Under the pieces are notes generated by a model. The model had not been told where the DNA came from and ran no database searches. It was given only the letters and a program-made list of their open reading frames with translations. Below are positions 16,918 to 26,530 of a DNA stretch of 64,000 nucleotides, piece by piece (positions within the stretch are counted from its first letter, which is position 1; the number at the start of each line of letters is the position of its first letter). This DNA comes from Desulfofundulus australicus DSM 11792. Its GTDB lineage: Bacteria > Bacillota > Desulfotomaculia > Desulfotomaculales > Desulfovirgulaceae. The translations under genes and the position numbers were made by a program. The stretch covers positions 1 through 64,000 of the forward strand of contig NZ_FQUW01000005.1 of assembly GCF_900129285.1 (NCBI RefSeq). The letters run 5' to 3'.

Positions 16918-18228
16918 TTAAATTATCCATCCTTTCAGGTCCGGGCCCCGGGCTTCCGCCACCTTAACCGTTACCAGCTGACCCACAACGTCTTCCCGGG
17001 AAGGGAAGCTAACCCGCAGGTAGTTATCGGTCAACCCGGTGTAAAAGCCCTGCATCCCCGGCAGCTCTTCTTCCACCAGTACCTTAACCTCACGGCCGAT
17101 ATGGCTGGCGGCAAAAGAACAGGCCAGCTCTTCCCCCAGGGCAATCAGGCGCCGGCTTCGCGCCTCTTTTACCGGAGCACTTACCTGGTCGGGAAATGAT
17201 GCTGCAGCCGTACCCCGGCGGGGTGAATACTTGAAGACATGCAACCGGGCGAAAGCCATTTCCCGCACAAAATTAAAGGTATTTTCAAACTGGCTATCGG
17301 TTTCCCCGGGAAAGCCAACGATGATATCCGTGGTAATCGCTACTCCCGGTAGTCTCTCCCTCACCTTCTGCACCAGTTCCCGAAACCAGCCTGTGGTGTA
17401 GTGACGGCGCATACGGGCCAGGACTGTATCATCACCGCTCTGCAAAGGAATATGGAGGTGGCGGCAAATATTGGGACTGGTAGCCATAACATCCACCAGT
17501 TTATCCGTTATATCCATCGGTTCCACGGAACTGAGGCGCAGGCGTAACAGCCCCGGTATCAATGCCAGCTGTTCCATTAAACCGGCCAGGTCAAGGCTGC
17601 CGGGTTTATCCTGACCGTAAGCGCCGGTATGAATACCGGTGAGCACCAGCTCCTTAAAACCCCCGGCCACCAGTTCCCTGGCTTCGGCCAGCACCTTTTC
17701 CGGATCCCGGCTGCGCAACGGCCCCCGGGCATAGGGAATGATGCAGTAAGCACAATAGTTATTGCATCCTTCCTGAATCTTCAAGAAAGCCCTGACCCGG
17801 GACGGCAGGGCCGGCACGGGCGGGTCCTCAAAATCTACATCCTGAAAGACATCTCGCACCACGGCCCCGGGCTGCCGCTCACCTTCGAGCAGTTCCTCTA
17901 CCAGATCCACAATGCGGAACTTATCCCGGGTTCCAACCACCAGGTCCACGCCGGGAATGGACAGCACCTCTTCTGGCGAAATCTGGGCATAACAGCCGGT
18001 TACCACCAGGCGGGCCCGGGGGTTTCTGCGCGCAGCCCTCCGGATAAGCTGCCTTGACTTGCGATCTCCCAGATGGGTAACCGTACAGGTGTTGATAATA
18101 TAAATATCCGCCGGTTCATTAAAATCCACCACTTTATAACCCCGTTCCCGGAAAAGGGTGGCCAGGGCTGAGGATTCGTATTGATTGACCTTGCATCCCA
18201 GCGTGGTTACAGCTACCGTCCTGGTCAT
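16918..18228 (-). CDS. mtaB: tRNA t6A37 methylthiotransferase
   Basis: A 436-residue radical-SAM enzyme that adds a methylthio group to threonylcarbamoyladenosine-37 of tRNA. It has the N-terminal cluster cysteines (LGCKVNQYES, INTCTVT, TGCYAQ), the radical-SAM triad CNNYCAYC near residue 155, and a C-terminal TRAM domain. The VN in CKVNQYES and overall length fit MtaB (YqeV) rather than MiaB or RimO. Good GGAGGTG site before the ATG. It follows rsmE by 20 bases. Confidence 0.93.
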   Translation of the reverse strand: MTRTVAVTTLGCKVNQYESSALATLFRERGYKVVDFNEPADIYIINTCTVTHLGDRKSRQLIRRAARRNPRARLVVTGCYAQISPEEVLSIPGVDLVVGTRDKFRIVDLVEELLEGERQPGAVVRDVFQDVDFEDPPVPALPSRVRAFLKIQEGCNNYCAYCIIPYARGPLRSRDPEKVLAEARELVAGGFKELVLTGIHTGAYGQDKPGSLDLAGLMEQLALIPGLLRLRLSSVEPMDITDKLVDVMATSPNICRHLHIPLQSGDDTVLARMRRHYTTGWFRELVQKVRERLPGVAITTDIIVGFPGETDSQFENTFNFVREMAFARLHVFKYSPRRGTAAASFPDQVSAPVKEARSRRLIALGEELACSFAASHIGREVKVLVEEELPGMQGFYTGLTDNYLRVSFPSREDVVGQLVTVKVAEARGPDLKGWII

Positions 18229-18248
18229 GGCCGTTCACCTCCGGATTG

Positions 18249-19031
18249 TTACCCGTCTCCACCCAGATCTCCCAGTTCATAGAGGATCATGGTCAGCGCG
18301 GCCAGCCCCGCTGTCTCCGTGCGCAGGATTCGTGGACCCAGGGATACGGAGTAAACACCTTTTTCCCTGGCCATGGCAACTTCCTCCATAGCAAACCCGC
18401 CTTCTGGCCCGATAAAAATAAACACCTCTTCGCAGGTTCGCCCCCTGAGGACGGCCTTTAAAGATCGTTCCCTTTCTTCCTCCCAGGGCATCAACGCCAG
18501 TGCACCCGGTGGGATGAGGTTGAGCGCTTCCGGCAAATCCATTATTCCGGCAACCCGGGGTACGGTGGCCCGGCGGGACTGTTTGGCAGCTTCCAGGGCT
18601 ATTCGCTGCCAGCGCCGCTGGCGGTCACGGGCTTTGTCCGGCGCAAGCCGGACCACGGAGCGGGTGCAGGCCAGGGGAATTATACAGGACACACCCAGTT
18701 CGGTGCTCTTCTGTATAATTATGTCCATTTTATCGCCCTTGGAAAGCCCCTGTATCAGCGTTACCCTTAAAGGAGCTTCTCCCCCGGGAATAAAATGCTC
18801 CAGGATTTCTCCTTCGACCACACCACGATCAGAACCGGTCAATCTTACCCGGTAACCGTTGCCCTGCCCATCCATAACTGTAATCACATCTCCCGGCACA
18901 AGGCGCAGTACCCGGGAAATATGCACCACATCGGAACCGGTGATGATCACCCGCCTGCCGGTAATCTGCTCCGGAGAAACAAAGAAATAACCTATGGCCG
19001 GCACCCCCCGCGGGCGACCAGTGCGTACCAT
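18249..19031 (-). CDS. rsmE: 16S rRNA m3U1498 methyltransferase
   Basis: A 260-residue SPOUT-family methyltransferase: N-terminal PUA-like region (YFFVSPEQITGRRVIITGSDVVHISRVLRL) and C-terminal knot with FIGPEGGF and SLGPRILRTETA. It modifies U1498 of 16S rRNA. The ATG at 19031 overlaps prmA by 40 bases; a GTG at 19004 gives a more typical N-terminus but neither has a clear ribosome site, so translation is probably coupled to prmA. Confidence 0.92.
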   Translation of the reverse strand: MVRTGRPRGVPAIGYFFVSPEQITGRRVIITGSDVVHISRVLRLVPGDVITVMDGQGNGYRVRLTGSDRGVVEGEILEHFIPGGEAPLRVTLIQGLSKGDKMDIIIQKSTELGVSCIIPLACTRSVVRLAPDKARDRQRRWQRIALEAAKQSRRATVPRVAGIMDLPEALNLIPPGALALMPWEEERERSLKAVLRGRTCEEVFIFIGPEGGFAMEEVAMAREKGVYSVSLGPRILRTETAGLAALTMILYELGDLGGDG

Positions 19032-19918
19032 TCACCGCGGCAACGACGGTCTACGATTTTAAATCCATGGTTTTCCAGTGCCCCGACCACATCCCGTTCC
19101 CGCCCCCTGATAATGCCCGAAGCAATAAATAGCCCCTCCGGCTTCAAAATCCCGACTGCCTGCGGGATCAGGCGAATAATTACGTCAGCCACGATGTTGG
19201 CCACCACCACATCGGCGGTAATGGCCACCCCGTCCAGCAGGTTGTTGCATAAAACTTCAACTTTATCCTGTACCCGGTTCAATTTCACATTATCCCGGGC
19301 GGCCGATACAGCCACCGGATCATTATCTATAGCCACCACCCTGCGCGCTCCCAGCAGGGCAGCTGCTATGGTCAGAACACCCGATCCGGTACCCACATCC
19401 ACCACCACTTCTCCACCGGATAAAATATCTTCCATCAGGGTAAGACAGAGCTGTGTAGTGGGATGGGTACCACTACCAAAGGCCATCCCCGGATCCATTT
19501 CAATTACCACCTGTCCCGGGAGTGCCGGATATTCTTCCCAGGCCGGTTTTATCACCAGTCTTCTTCCCACAGGCACAGGTTTATAGTAATCCCTCCAGGC
19601 CCGGGCCCAATCTTCTTCCATGACTCTCCTGGTCCTGATGTTAAAGACATCCTCACCGGCCAGGGCAAATAGCCGCCTCTTCAGGGTAGCAACACGCACA
19701 TCAAGATTTTCATCAACCGGCAGGTAAGCCTTCACCACGGGTTCCCGGGGAAGAGAGGAAGGATCCAGGGCCACCTCGTCTTCTGCCCCCTGCAGGTATA
19801 AAGAAAAGAGGGCGGGGTCCTCGATGGCCACCCCGCCGGTACCCAGCTCGATGAATATATTGCTTACTGCCTCAACCCACTCGCCGGGAGTGGTAACGGC
19901 AATTTCCAGCCACTCCAA
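18992..19918 (-). CDS. prmA: Ribosomal protein L11 methyltransferase
   Basis: A 308-residue class I SAM-dependent methyltransferase that methylates L11. The motif I sequence is VVDVGTGSGVLTIAA, followed by AIDNDPVAV and NIVADVI. The TTG at 19918 gives the common MEWLEIAV start, 8 bases after a G run and 16 bases after the dnaJ stop; a GTG two codons upstream and an ATG within dnaJ are alternatives. The usual dnaJ-prmA-rsmE-mtaB order is kept. Confidence 0.9.
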   Translation of the reverse strand: MEWLEIAVTTPGEWVEAVSNIFIELGTGGVAIEDPALFSLYLQGAEDEVALDPSSLPREPVVKAYLPVDENLDVRVATLKRRLFALAGEDVFNIRTRRVMEEDWARAWRDYYKPVPVGRRLVIKPAWEEYPALPGQVVIEMDPGMAFGSGTHPTTQLCLTLMEDILSGGEVVVDVGTGSGVLTIAAALLGARRVVAIDNDPVAVSAARDNVKLNRVQDKVEVLCNNLLDGVAITADVVVANIVADVIIRLIPQAVGILKPEGLFIASGIIRGRERDVVGALENHGFKIVDRRCRGEWYALVARGGCRP

Positions 19919-19934
19919 ACACACCGGCCCCCCA

Positions 19935-21071
19935 TCATCCCATAAAAGCATCTCTAACTTTATCAAAGAAACCTTTTTCCACCCCGGCCGGATTTTCACC
20001 GCTCAACCGGGCAAACTGGCGCAAAAGCTTTTTCTGTTCCTCACTCAACCTGGTGGGGACCATCACCTTAACCCGCACCAGCTGGTCACCACGCCCATAA
20101 CCGCCCAAATCCGGGATGCCCTTGCCCCTCAGGCGGAAAACAGTGCCGTGTTGCGTACCTTCGGGAATACGTATGGTTGCCTTGCCTTCAAGGGTGGGCA
20201 CTTCCACCACATCACCCAAAGCAGCCTGGGCAAAGGAAATGGGCAACTCCATAAGCACGTCATTGCCTTCACGCTTAAAGATCTTGTGGGGCCGGACGTG
20301 AATGTAGACATAGAGATCACCCGGCGGCCCACCCCTCAGACCGGCCTCTCCTTCACCGGCCACCCGCAACCTTGTCCCATCATCCACACCGGCAGGAATC
20401 TTGATGTGAATGGTGCGGGTGCGGTGAACCTGCCCGCTCCCATGACAGTTGGCGCAGGGTTTTTCAATTATGCGACCTGCACCCCGGCAGCGATCACAGG
20501 TGCGGGACTGGAAAATGCGCCCGAAGGGAGTGCTCTGGGCAAACTGCACCTGGCCGGTCCCTCCACACACCGGGCAGGTTACCGGGCGCGTTCCAGGAGC
20601 AGCCCCGGTACCGTTGCAGGTGCTGCATGGCTCCATACGGGGTACCCGGATATCTTTCTCCAGCCCAAAAGCAGCTTCTTTGAAGGAGAGTTCCAGATCC
20701 ACCCGGATATCTGCTCCTTTTTCGGGGCCGCGCCTGTGCCGGGTAGACCCGCCAAAGAACATATCGAATATATCTCCCAGGCCCCCGAAATCGGTACCAA
20801 ACCCTCCAAAACCACCAAATCCCTCGAACCCGCCAAACCCCTGGTTACCGGTGGCGGCATGGCCAAAGCGGTCATACTGAGCCCGTTTTTCCGGATCACT
20901 CAGGACTTCATAGGCTTCAGTTATTTCCTTAAACTTGGCCTCCGCATCCTTATCGTTGGGATTGGCGTCGGGGTGGTACTGCCGGGCCAGCTTGCGGTAA
21001 GCTTTTTTGATTTCCTCCTGCGTGGCGTCCCGGGACACCCCCAGGATTTCATAGTAGTCGCGCTTTGCCAT
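19935..21071 (-). CDS. dnaJ: Chaperone DnaJ
   Basis: A 378-residue full-length DnaJ. It has the J domain with HPD near residue 33, a Gly/Phe-rich linker ([15 protein letters not shown]), four CxxCxGxG zinc repeats between about 140 and 215, and the C-terminal substrate-binding domains. It stimulates DnaK ATPase and delivers unfolded clients. It is the last heat-shock gene of the hrcA operon and leads into prmA. Confidence 0.96.
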   Translation of the reverse strand: MAKRDYYEILGVSRDATQEEIKKAYRKLARQYHPDANPNDKDAEAKFKEITEAYEVLSDPEKRAQYDRFGHAATGNQGFGGFEGFGGFGGFGTDFGGLGDIFDMFFGGSTRHRRGPEKGADIRVDLELSFKEAAFGLEKDIRVPRMEPCSTCNGTGAAPGTRPVTCPVCGGTGQVQFAQSTPFGRIFQSRTCDRCRGAGRIIEKPCANCHGSGQVHRTRTIHIKIPAGVDDGTRLRVAGEGEAGLRGGPPGDLYVYIHVRPHKIFKREGNDVLMELPISFAQAALGDVVEVPTLEGKATIRIPEGTQHGTVFRLRGKGIPDLGGYGRGDQLVRVKVMVPTRLSEEQKKLLRQFARLSGENPAGVEKGFFDKVRDAFMG

Positions 21072-21137
21072 GGCGTTACCACCACCTGAACGTACCTTTA
21101 TACTCGTTTAAATAAAACTCCCGGTAACAATGCAAAC

Positions 21138-21180
21138 CTGGCCGGCAGTCGTCTCAGGACCACCGGCCAGAAAACACCTG
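21138..21180 (-). other. Hairpin in the dnaK-dnaJ spacer
   Basis: An 8-base inverted repeat CTGGCCGG (21138-21145) with CCGGCCAG (21173-21180) lies in the 175-base gap between dnaK and dnaJ. There is no T run after it on the minus strand, so it is more likely an mRNA-stability or attenuation structure than a terminator. Confidence 0.35.
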
Positions 21181-21246
21181 CAGGACAATTAACGACGCTA
21201 AAGCACATCCGGGAGTATTATACAACATTTTAATGGCTGCTGCCAA

Positions 21247-23076
21247 TTACTTCTGATCATCTTTAATTTCGTAATCCGCATCCACCACTTTTTCACTACC
21301 GGAACCAGCAGCACCACTGCTACCGCCTGCCTGCGCCTGCTGGGCCTGCTGCTGGTAAAGCTGGGCCGAAAGTTCATACAGGGGTTTGGTCAATTCCTCG
21401 ATGCGGGACTTGATCAGCTGCGTATCCTTGCCGCCCAGGGCTTCTCTAAGCCTTTCCACGGCTTTTTTGACTTCTTCCACCCTGGCTTTATCGGCTTTAT
21501 CGCCCAGGTCTCTGATGGTTTTTTCAGCCTGGTAGATCATGCTATCGGCCTGGTTGCGCAGTTCGGCTTCTTCTTTCCGCTTGCGGTCTTCCTCGGCATA
21601 TTTTTCTGCCTCTTTAACCATGCGCTGGATTTCTTCCTCCGAAAGCCGTGAAGTACCGCTGATGGTAATGCTCTGGGCTTTGCCAGTTGCCAGATCCTTG
21701 GCGGAAACATTTACAATACCGTTTACGTCTATATCAAATTTTACTTCAATCTGCGGTACTCCCCGGGGTGCCGGAGGTATTCCGGTAAGGGTAAACCGAC
21801 CCAGGGTCTTGTTGTCAGCGGCCATGGGGCGTTCACCCTGGAGCACATGGATTTCCACCGTAGTCTGCCCGTCAGCAGCGGTGGTAAAAATCTGGCTTTT
21901 GGAAGTGGGAATAGTGGTATTCCGTTCAATGATCTTGGTAAACACACCCCCCAGGGTCTCAATACCCAGGGAAAGTGGTGTCACGTCCAGGAGCAAAACG
22001 TCTTTAACCTCGCCGGCCAGCACTGCTGCCTGGATGGCTGCCCCGATGGCCACGCACTCATCCGGGTTAATTCCTTTATATGGCTCTTTGCCCAGGAACT
22101 TGCGTATGGCCTCCTGAACAGCCGGAATACGGGTGGAACCCCCTACCAGAATTACCTTGTGGATATCCTTAGGTTCCAGCCCCGCATCGGCCAGGGCCTG
22201 CCGCGTTGGGCCCATGGTCATTTCCACCAGGTCGGCGGTTAACTCCTCAAATTTGGCCCGGGTGAGGGTTACATCCAGATGCTTGGGGCCGCTGGCATCG
22301 GCAGAAATAAAGGGGAGGTTGATGTTGGTCGTGGTAACACTGCTCAGCTCTATCTTGGCCTTTTCTGCAGCTTCCTTCAACCGCTGCATGGCCATGCGGT
22401 CATTGCGCAGGTCAATGCCTGTCTCTTTCTTAAACTGCTCTATGAGCCAGTCCATTATCCTCTGGTCGAAGTCATCACCGCCCAGGCGGTTGTTACCGCT
22501 GGTGGCCTTGACCTCAAAAACGCCGTCCCCCAGCTCCAGTATGGATACGTCGAAGGTACCTCCACCCAGGTCGAATACCAGGATGGTCTGATCCTCTTCC
22601 TTATCCAAACCGTAGGCCAGGGAAGCGGCGGTAGGTTCGTTGATTATGCGCAGGACTTCCAGGCCGGCAATTCTACCGGCATCCTTGGTAGCCTGCCGCT
22701 GGGAATCGGTAAAATAAGCAGGTACGGTGATAACTGCCTTTTCCACCTTTTCCCCCAGATAGGCCTCGGCATCGGCTTTTAATTTCTGTAAAATCATGGC
22801 CGAGATTTCCTCGGGAGTGTATTCCTTATCGTCAATTTTTACCCGGTAGTTGGTACCCATATGCCGCTTAATAGACCTGATAGTACGTTCCGGGTTGCTC
22901 ACCGCCTGGCGCTTGGCCAGCTGGCCGACCAGGCGTTCACCCGTTTTGGTAAAGCCCACCACAGAGGGAGTTATGCGCTCCCCCTCCGCATTGGGAATAA
23001 CTATTACCTCGCCACCTTCCATAACGGCCATACAGGAGTTGGTTGTTCCAAGGTCAATACCTATAACTTTCCCCAT
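21247..23076 (-). CDS. dnaK: Chaperone DnaK (Hsp70)
   Basis: A 609-residue Hsp70. The nucleotide-binding domain opens with [11 protein letters not shown] and contains [12 protein letters not shown] and [10 protein letters not shown]; the linker [14 protein letters not shown] leads to the substrate domain and helical lid, ending in a Gln/Gly-rich tail with the acidic [11 protein letters not shown]. Length is normal for Gram-positive bacteria. It is preceded by grpE and followed by dnaJ. Confidence 0.97.
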   Translation of the reverse strand: MGKVIGIDLGTTNSCMAVMEGGEVIVIPNAEGERITPSVVGFTKTGERLVGQLAKRQAVSNPERTIRSIKRHMGTNYRVKIDDKEYTPEEISAMILQKLKADAEAYLGEKVEKAVITVPAYFTDSQRQATKDAGRIAGLEVLRIINEPTAASLAYGLDKEEDQTILVFDLGGGTFDVSILELGDGVFEVKATSGNNRLGGDDFDQRIMDWLIEQFKKETGIDLRNDRMAMQRLKEAAEKAKIELSSVTTTNINLPFISADASGPKHLDVTLTRAKFEELTADLVEMTMGPTRQALADAGLEPKDIHKVILVGGSTRIPAVQEAIRKFLGKEPYKGINPDECVAIGAAIQAAVLAGEVKDVLLLDVTPLSLGIETLGGVFTKIIERNTTIPTSKSQIFTTAADGQTTVEIHVLQGERPMAADNKTLGRFTLTGIPPAPRGVPQIEVKFDIDVNGIVNVSAKDLATGKAQSITISGTSRLSEEEIQRMVKEAEKYAEEDRKRKEEAELRNQADSMIYQAEKTIRDLGDKADKARVEEVKKAVERLREALGGKDTQLIKSRIEELTKPLYELSAQLYQQQAQQAQAGGSSGAAGSGSEKVVDADYEIKDDQK

Positions 23077-23127
23077 TTATCACGACCTCCTTAACAGATA
23101 CTGCTGGTCTGTTTGTTCCCGTTATCC

Positions 23128-23793
23128 TCATTGGTTGTTTTCCTGTTTTGATACCGCGCGGGCTACCTTGACCAGGGCCGGCCGCAACAGCCGGTCCTTA
23201 AAATAATAGCCCCGGCGCAATTCCTCGATTACCGTATTGTCCGGGTAAGAATCGGTCTCTTCCTGCATGATTGCTTCATGCCTGGCAGGATCAAAGGGTT
23301 CATTTACAGCCGGAACCGGAGAAAGCCCCTCCCTGGTGAGTACATCCATGAGCTGGCGGTAAATCATCTCCACCCCCGCCACCACCTGGGCCGGATCATC
23401 CTCTTTAGCTGCCAGTGCCCGCTCAAAGTTATCCACGACGGGCAAAAGCTCGGCTACCAGGGACTGCGAGGCATACTTAAACCATTCCTCCCGCTCCCTG
23501 TTCATGCGGCGCCGGTAGTTTTCAAAGTCGGCCTGCATCCTTGCCAGCCTCTGAAAGTAATCCTGGGCCAGGGCTGTCTGCTCGGCCAGGCGCCGCTCCA
23601 GTTCCTGTACATCCACCTCTTCCTGCCCCTGTTCTCCCGCTGTCTCCTCCCCTTCTGTTTCCGGCAAATCAACCTGGCCAGGAGAAGAACCCTGAACCGC
23701 ACTGCCGGGCTCACCGGCAGCACCGGGAGAACCGGCTTCATTATTATGTTCTGTATTTTCAGCCTCTCCCTGAGGGATTTTTTTCTCTTCCAT
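23128..23793 (-). CDS. grpE: Nucleotide exchange factor GrpE
   Basis: A 221-residue GrpE: an acidic, low-complexity N-terminal third, a long coiled coil (about 75-135) with YFQRLARMQADFENYRRR, and the C-terminal beta domain with GYYFKDRLLRPALVKVA. The ATG at 23793 is preferred, 8 bases after AGGTG; a GTG five codons upstream is possible. It releases ADP from DnaK and often serves as a thermosensor. Confidence 0.93.
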   Translation of the reverse strand: MEEKKIPQGEAENTEHNNEAGSPGAAGEPGSAVQGSSPGQVDLPETEGEETAGEQGQEEVDVQELERRLAEQTALAQDYFQRLARMQADFENYRRRMNREREEWFKYASQSLVAELLPVVDNFERALAAKEDDPAQVVAGVEMIYRQLMDVLTREGLSPVPAVNEPFDPARHEAIMQEETDSYPDNTVIEELRRGYYFKDRLLRPALVKVARAVSKQENNQ

Positions 23794-23813
23794 CTCCGCA
23801 CACCTCACAAGCC

Positions 23814-25382
23814 TTATATATCCGTCGCCTGCCTGGGACCTGCCTCTTTGTCCTCCCGCTTCTTGATAATGGTATCTATCCGCAAAATAGCTTCGGCAAT
23901 TTCCCCCGCTGCTTTAAAGGCATAAGTCTTCACCAGGACGGGATCCACCACACCCAGTTCATACATATCCGCCACCTGGCCCGTATCGCAATCCACGGCC
24001 AGGGCCTCATTTCCCGTCTCTACCTGGGCAGCCATGACATCGCCAACCTTTTCCAGCGGGTTAAAGCCGGCATTGGCCACAATCTGGGCCAGCGGGCGTT
24101 TCAGAGCTTCTATGACGCAGTCCACTCCGTAGGCCGTCATGCCGCGCATGGAGGCCCGGGTTTTCTCCACCTCCCTGGCTACGGCCAGCTCAATGGCCCC
24201 ACCGCCGGGAACAACCCCTCCCCTCACGGCAGCCTGGACGGCGGAGGCTGCATCCCTGGCAATGCGCTCCCTTTCCCCCACCACTTCCGCAGTGGCGGCA
24301 CCTACCAGCACCGTAGCCATGGGCCTGCCGCCACCTTCCTGGATCCAGACCTGCTCCAGCTTTTCATCATGAAAAACCCGGCGGCAGCGGCCGAGATAGT
24401 GTTTAATCTGCTCCAGATCCTTTTTCAGGCCGGTACGTTTGATCATCCGGGCCCCGGTGTGTTCAGCCACCCGGCGAAGTTCCTTGTTGGCCACCCTCTG
24501 CACAACCATAATCCCGGCATCGGTAAGCATTTCTTCAGCCAGATCATGAACGCCCCGGTCAACCAGCACCAGGCCCACCTTAAGGTCAATAATCTTTTGT
24601 ATGTTATCCCGAAACTGGTTCTGCAATTCCATATACCTGGCAAAACCGGCTTCGGTAGCCAGAGCTTCCTCCTCGATCTCCTCCGGCTCCAGGGCATCAT
24701 CGATAACCAGCACCTGCGCATCTGCGAGTTCGCGGGGCATCTGGCGGTTCATGGGTTCCTTATCCACAATTACGCCCATAAAAACCTGGTTATCTGCCCC
24801 TTCCTGAGCCATCACCGTATCCGCAAAGCGAAAAGAACGGTCCAGAAGCTTTTCCCGCCCGATCATCCTGGCCGCCTGTACCACCAGATCGGCAATATCT
24901 TCATGCCCTCTCCCGGCCACCAGGGCAACTTGATAAATTAAAGGATCGTTCAAATCTTCCACCGGCCGGGCCTTTTGCTTCATGATTTCCAGGCCGCGTT
25001 TAACTCCTGCCCGGATACCTTCAATAACCCGGGCCACAGGCACCCCCCGGGCCACCTGCTCCACCCCGGTGCCGACCATGGCCCCGGCCATGACGGTAGC
25101 GGTAGTGGTGCCATCACCAATTTCCTCCTGCTGGGCCCTGGCAACGTTGATCACCATCCGGGCCGCCGGATGGTTGGCCTCCATCATGGTAAGGATGGTA
25201 ACACCGTCATTGGTGATGACTACTTCCCCAAATTTATCCACCAGCATGGTATCCAGGCCCTTTGGACCCAGGGTGCCCTCTACGGCGGAAGCAATGGCCC
25301 GAACGGCATTGGCATTGGTGACCAGGGCCGCCATTCGCTCATCCACTTCCGCACCCGTGCTGGCCTGCTGTTTGAGACTCAA
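23814..25382 (-). CDS. Archaeal-type (thermosome-like) chaperonin
   Basis: A 522-residue chaperonin of the thermosome/CCT fold, not GroEL. The signatures are AVEGTLGPKGLDTMLVD, the nucleotide motif GDGTTTATV near residue 90, VVPGGGAIE near 400, and a KTYAFKAAGEIAEAILRIDTIIKKR C-terminus. Such genes in bacteria were described as group III chaperonins in thermophilic Firmicutes such as Carboxydothermus, in a dnaK operon. Here it lies between hrcA and grpE, 20 bases from grpE, under the CIRCE element. It probably forms a lid-bearing double ring that needs no GroES. GroEL/GroES may exist elsewhere in the genome; none is in this window. Confidence 0.93.
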   Translation of the reverse strand: MSLKQQASTGAEVDERMAALVTNANAVRAIASAVEGTLGPKGLDTMLVDKFGEVVITNDGVTILTMMEANHPAARMVINVARAQQEEIGDGTTTATVMAGAMVGTGVEQVARGVPVARVIEGIRAGVKRGLEIMKQKARPVEDLNDPLIYQVALVAGRGHEDIADLVVQAARMIGREKLLDRSFRFADTVMAQEGADNQVFMGVIVDKEPMNRQMPRELADAQVLVIDDALEPEEIEEEALATEAGFARYMELQNQFRDNIQKIIDLKVGLVLVDRGVHDLAEEMLTDAGIMVVQRVANKELRRVAEHTGARMIKRTGLKKDLEQIKHYLGRCRRVFHDEKLEQVWIQEGGGRPMATVLVGAATAEVVGERERIARDAASAVQAAVRGGVVPGGGAIELAVAREVEKTRASMRGMTAYGVDCVIEALKRPLAQIVANAGFNPLEKVGDVMAAQVETGNEALAVDCDTGQVADMYELGVVDPVLVKTYAFKAAGEIAEAILRIDTIIKKREDKEAGPRQATDI

Positions 25383-25396
25383 AACCCTGTTCCTCC

Positions 25397-26437
25397 TTAT
25401 TTATCCCAACCACCCAGGAGATTTTCCAGGGCGCGGGACAGGTTTTTGGTTAAATGCTCCACCACGGTGACCACCCTGGCATAATCCATGCGGGTTGGCC
25501 CGAGAACACCTATGGTCCCAACCGGCTTCCCTTTCAGGCGGTAGGTGGCCACCACCATACTGCAATTGCTCATCTGCCGGCAGCGAATTTCCCGCCCGAT
25601 GCGCACGGTAACGCCTTCCCTGCCCACATCATCTGCCAGCAAATTGCACAGGAGGCTTTCCTGTTCCAGCAGGCTGAGCAGGGTTTTTACTTTCTCCACA
25701 TTACGGAACTCGGGCTGGTTTAAGATATTGAGAATCCCACCGAGATATATTCTTTCCTCCGGCAGCCTGGTCAGACTATCCTGTAAAAGCTCCATGACCA
25801 TTTCTATAATCTTCCTGTGCTTAATCAGCTCCAGGTAAATTTCTTTGACCAGAGTAAGCTTTATGCTATCCATGGTACGGCCCTGGAGTTTGGCATTGAG
25901 TACCGTGGAGATGGTCTCAAGGTCCTCGGCGGTTATCCCGCGGGGAATTTCCATAATCCGGTGGTGTACGATACCGCTATCCATGATCGCCACCAGCATG
26001 GCCTGTTCGGAACCCAGTTGAACCAGGCGGATATATTTAAATCTGCTGGTACCGATTTTGGGCGGCATTACCATGGCAGCATACTGGGTTAACTGGGATA
26101 GCAACTGACCTGTCCGCTGGATTACCTCTCCCACATCACGGACTTTTTGATGGTAGCTTTCCCGGATCAGTCCTTCTTCCTCGGGGGTTAGCTCCTGCCG
26201 TTTCATTAAATAATCCACGTAATACCTGTAGCCCAGCTCTGAAGGGATCCGGCCGGCAGAGGTATGGGGTTGTTCGATATAACCCATATCCTCAAGATCA
26301 GCCATCTCATTACGAATGGTAGCCGGGCTGATCCCCAAACGGTACTTCCGGGCAATTGTGCGTGAACCCACCGGTTCAGCGGTAGCAATGTAATCGGTGA
26401 TAATGGCCAGAAGGATATCCTGCTTGCGGGCATCCAT
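25397..26437 (-). CDS. hrcA: Heat-inducible transcription repressor HrcA
   Basis: A 346-residue HrcA with N-terminal winged helix (DARKQDILLAIITDYI, SPATIRNEMADLEDMGYI, HTSAGRIPSELGYRYYV) and the C-terminal GAF-like domain ending with LGPTRMDYARVV. It represses heat-shock operons by binding CIRCE. The ATG at 26437 is chosen by homology and a nearby AAGGGTGA; a GTG two codons upstream is possible. A perfect CIRCE lies 23 bases before the start, so the operon is autoregulated. Confidence 0.96.
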   Translation of the reverse strand: MDARKQDILLAIITDYIATAEPVGSRTIARKYRLGISPATIRNEMADLEDMGYIEQPHTSAGRIPSELGYRYYVDYLMKRQELTPEEEGLIRESYHQKVRDVGEVIQRTGQLLSQLTQYAAMVMPPKIGTSRFKYIRLVQLGSEQAMLVAIMDSGIVHHRIMEIPRGITAEDLETISTVLNAKLQGRTMDSIKLTLVKEIYLELIKHRKIIEMVMELLQDSLTRLPEERIYLGGILNILNQPEFRNVEKVKTLLSLLEQESLLCNLLADDVGREGVTVRIGREIRCRQMSNCSMVVATYRLKGKPVGTIGVLGPTRMDYARVVTVVEHLTKNLSRALENLLGGWDK

Positions 26438-26460
26438 TCTCACCCTTAACACCCCCTTTG

Positions 26461-26487
26461 TTAGCACTCGATCGCATTGAGTGCTAA
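26461..26487 (-). promoter_or_regulatory. CIRCE operator (HrcA binding site)
   Basis: TTAGCACTC (26461-26469), 9 bases, GAGTGCTAA (26479-26487): a perfect match to the CIRCE consensus. It lies between the promoter and hrcA. Confidence 0.98.
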
Positions 26488-26501
26488 ACCCTGTTAAGTT
26501 T

Positions 26502-26530
26502 AACATAGCACCCGGCTGAACATTTGTCAA
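26502..26530 (-). promoter_or_regulatory. Promoter of the hrcA heat-shock operon
   Basis: On the minus strand TTGACA (26530-26525), 17 bases, TATGTT (26507-26502). The -35 box overlaps the stop codon of hemW. CIRCE begins about 15 bases downstream of the -10 box. Confidence 0.75.

Noticed and set aside
19824-21089. 421-codon plus-strand frame opposite dnaJ and prmA
   Set aside because: Antisense shadow of high-GC coding sequence; dnaJ and prmA on the other strand are unmistakable.
23541-24941. 466-codon plus-strand frame opposite grpE and the chaperonin
   Set aside because: Antisense artefact, rich in His/Pro/Gly with no domain; the minus-strand genes are certain.
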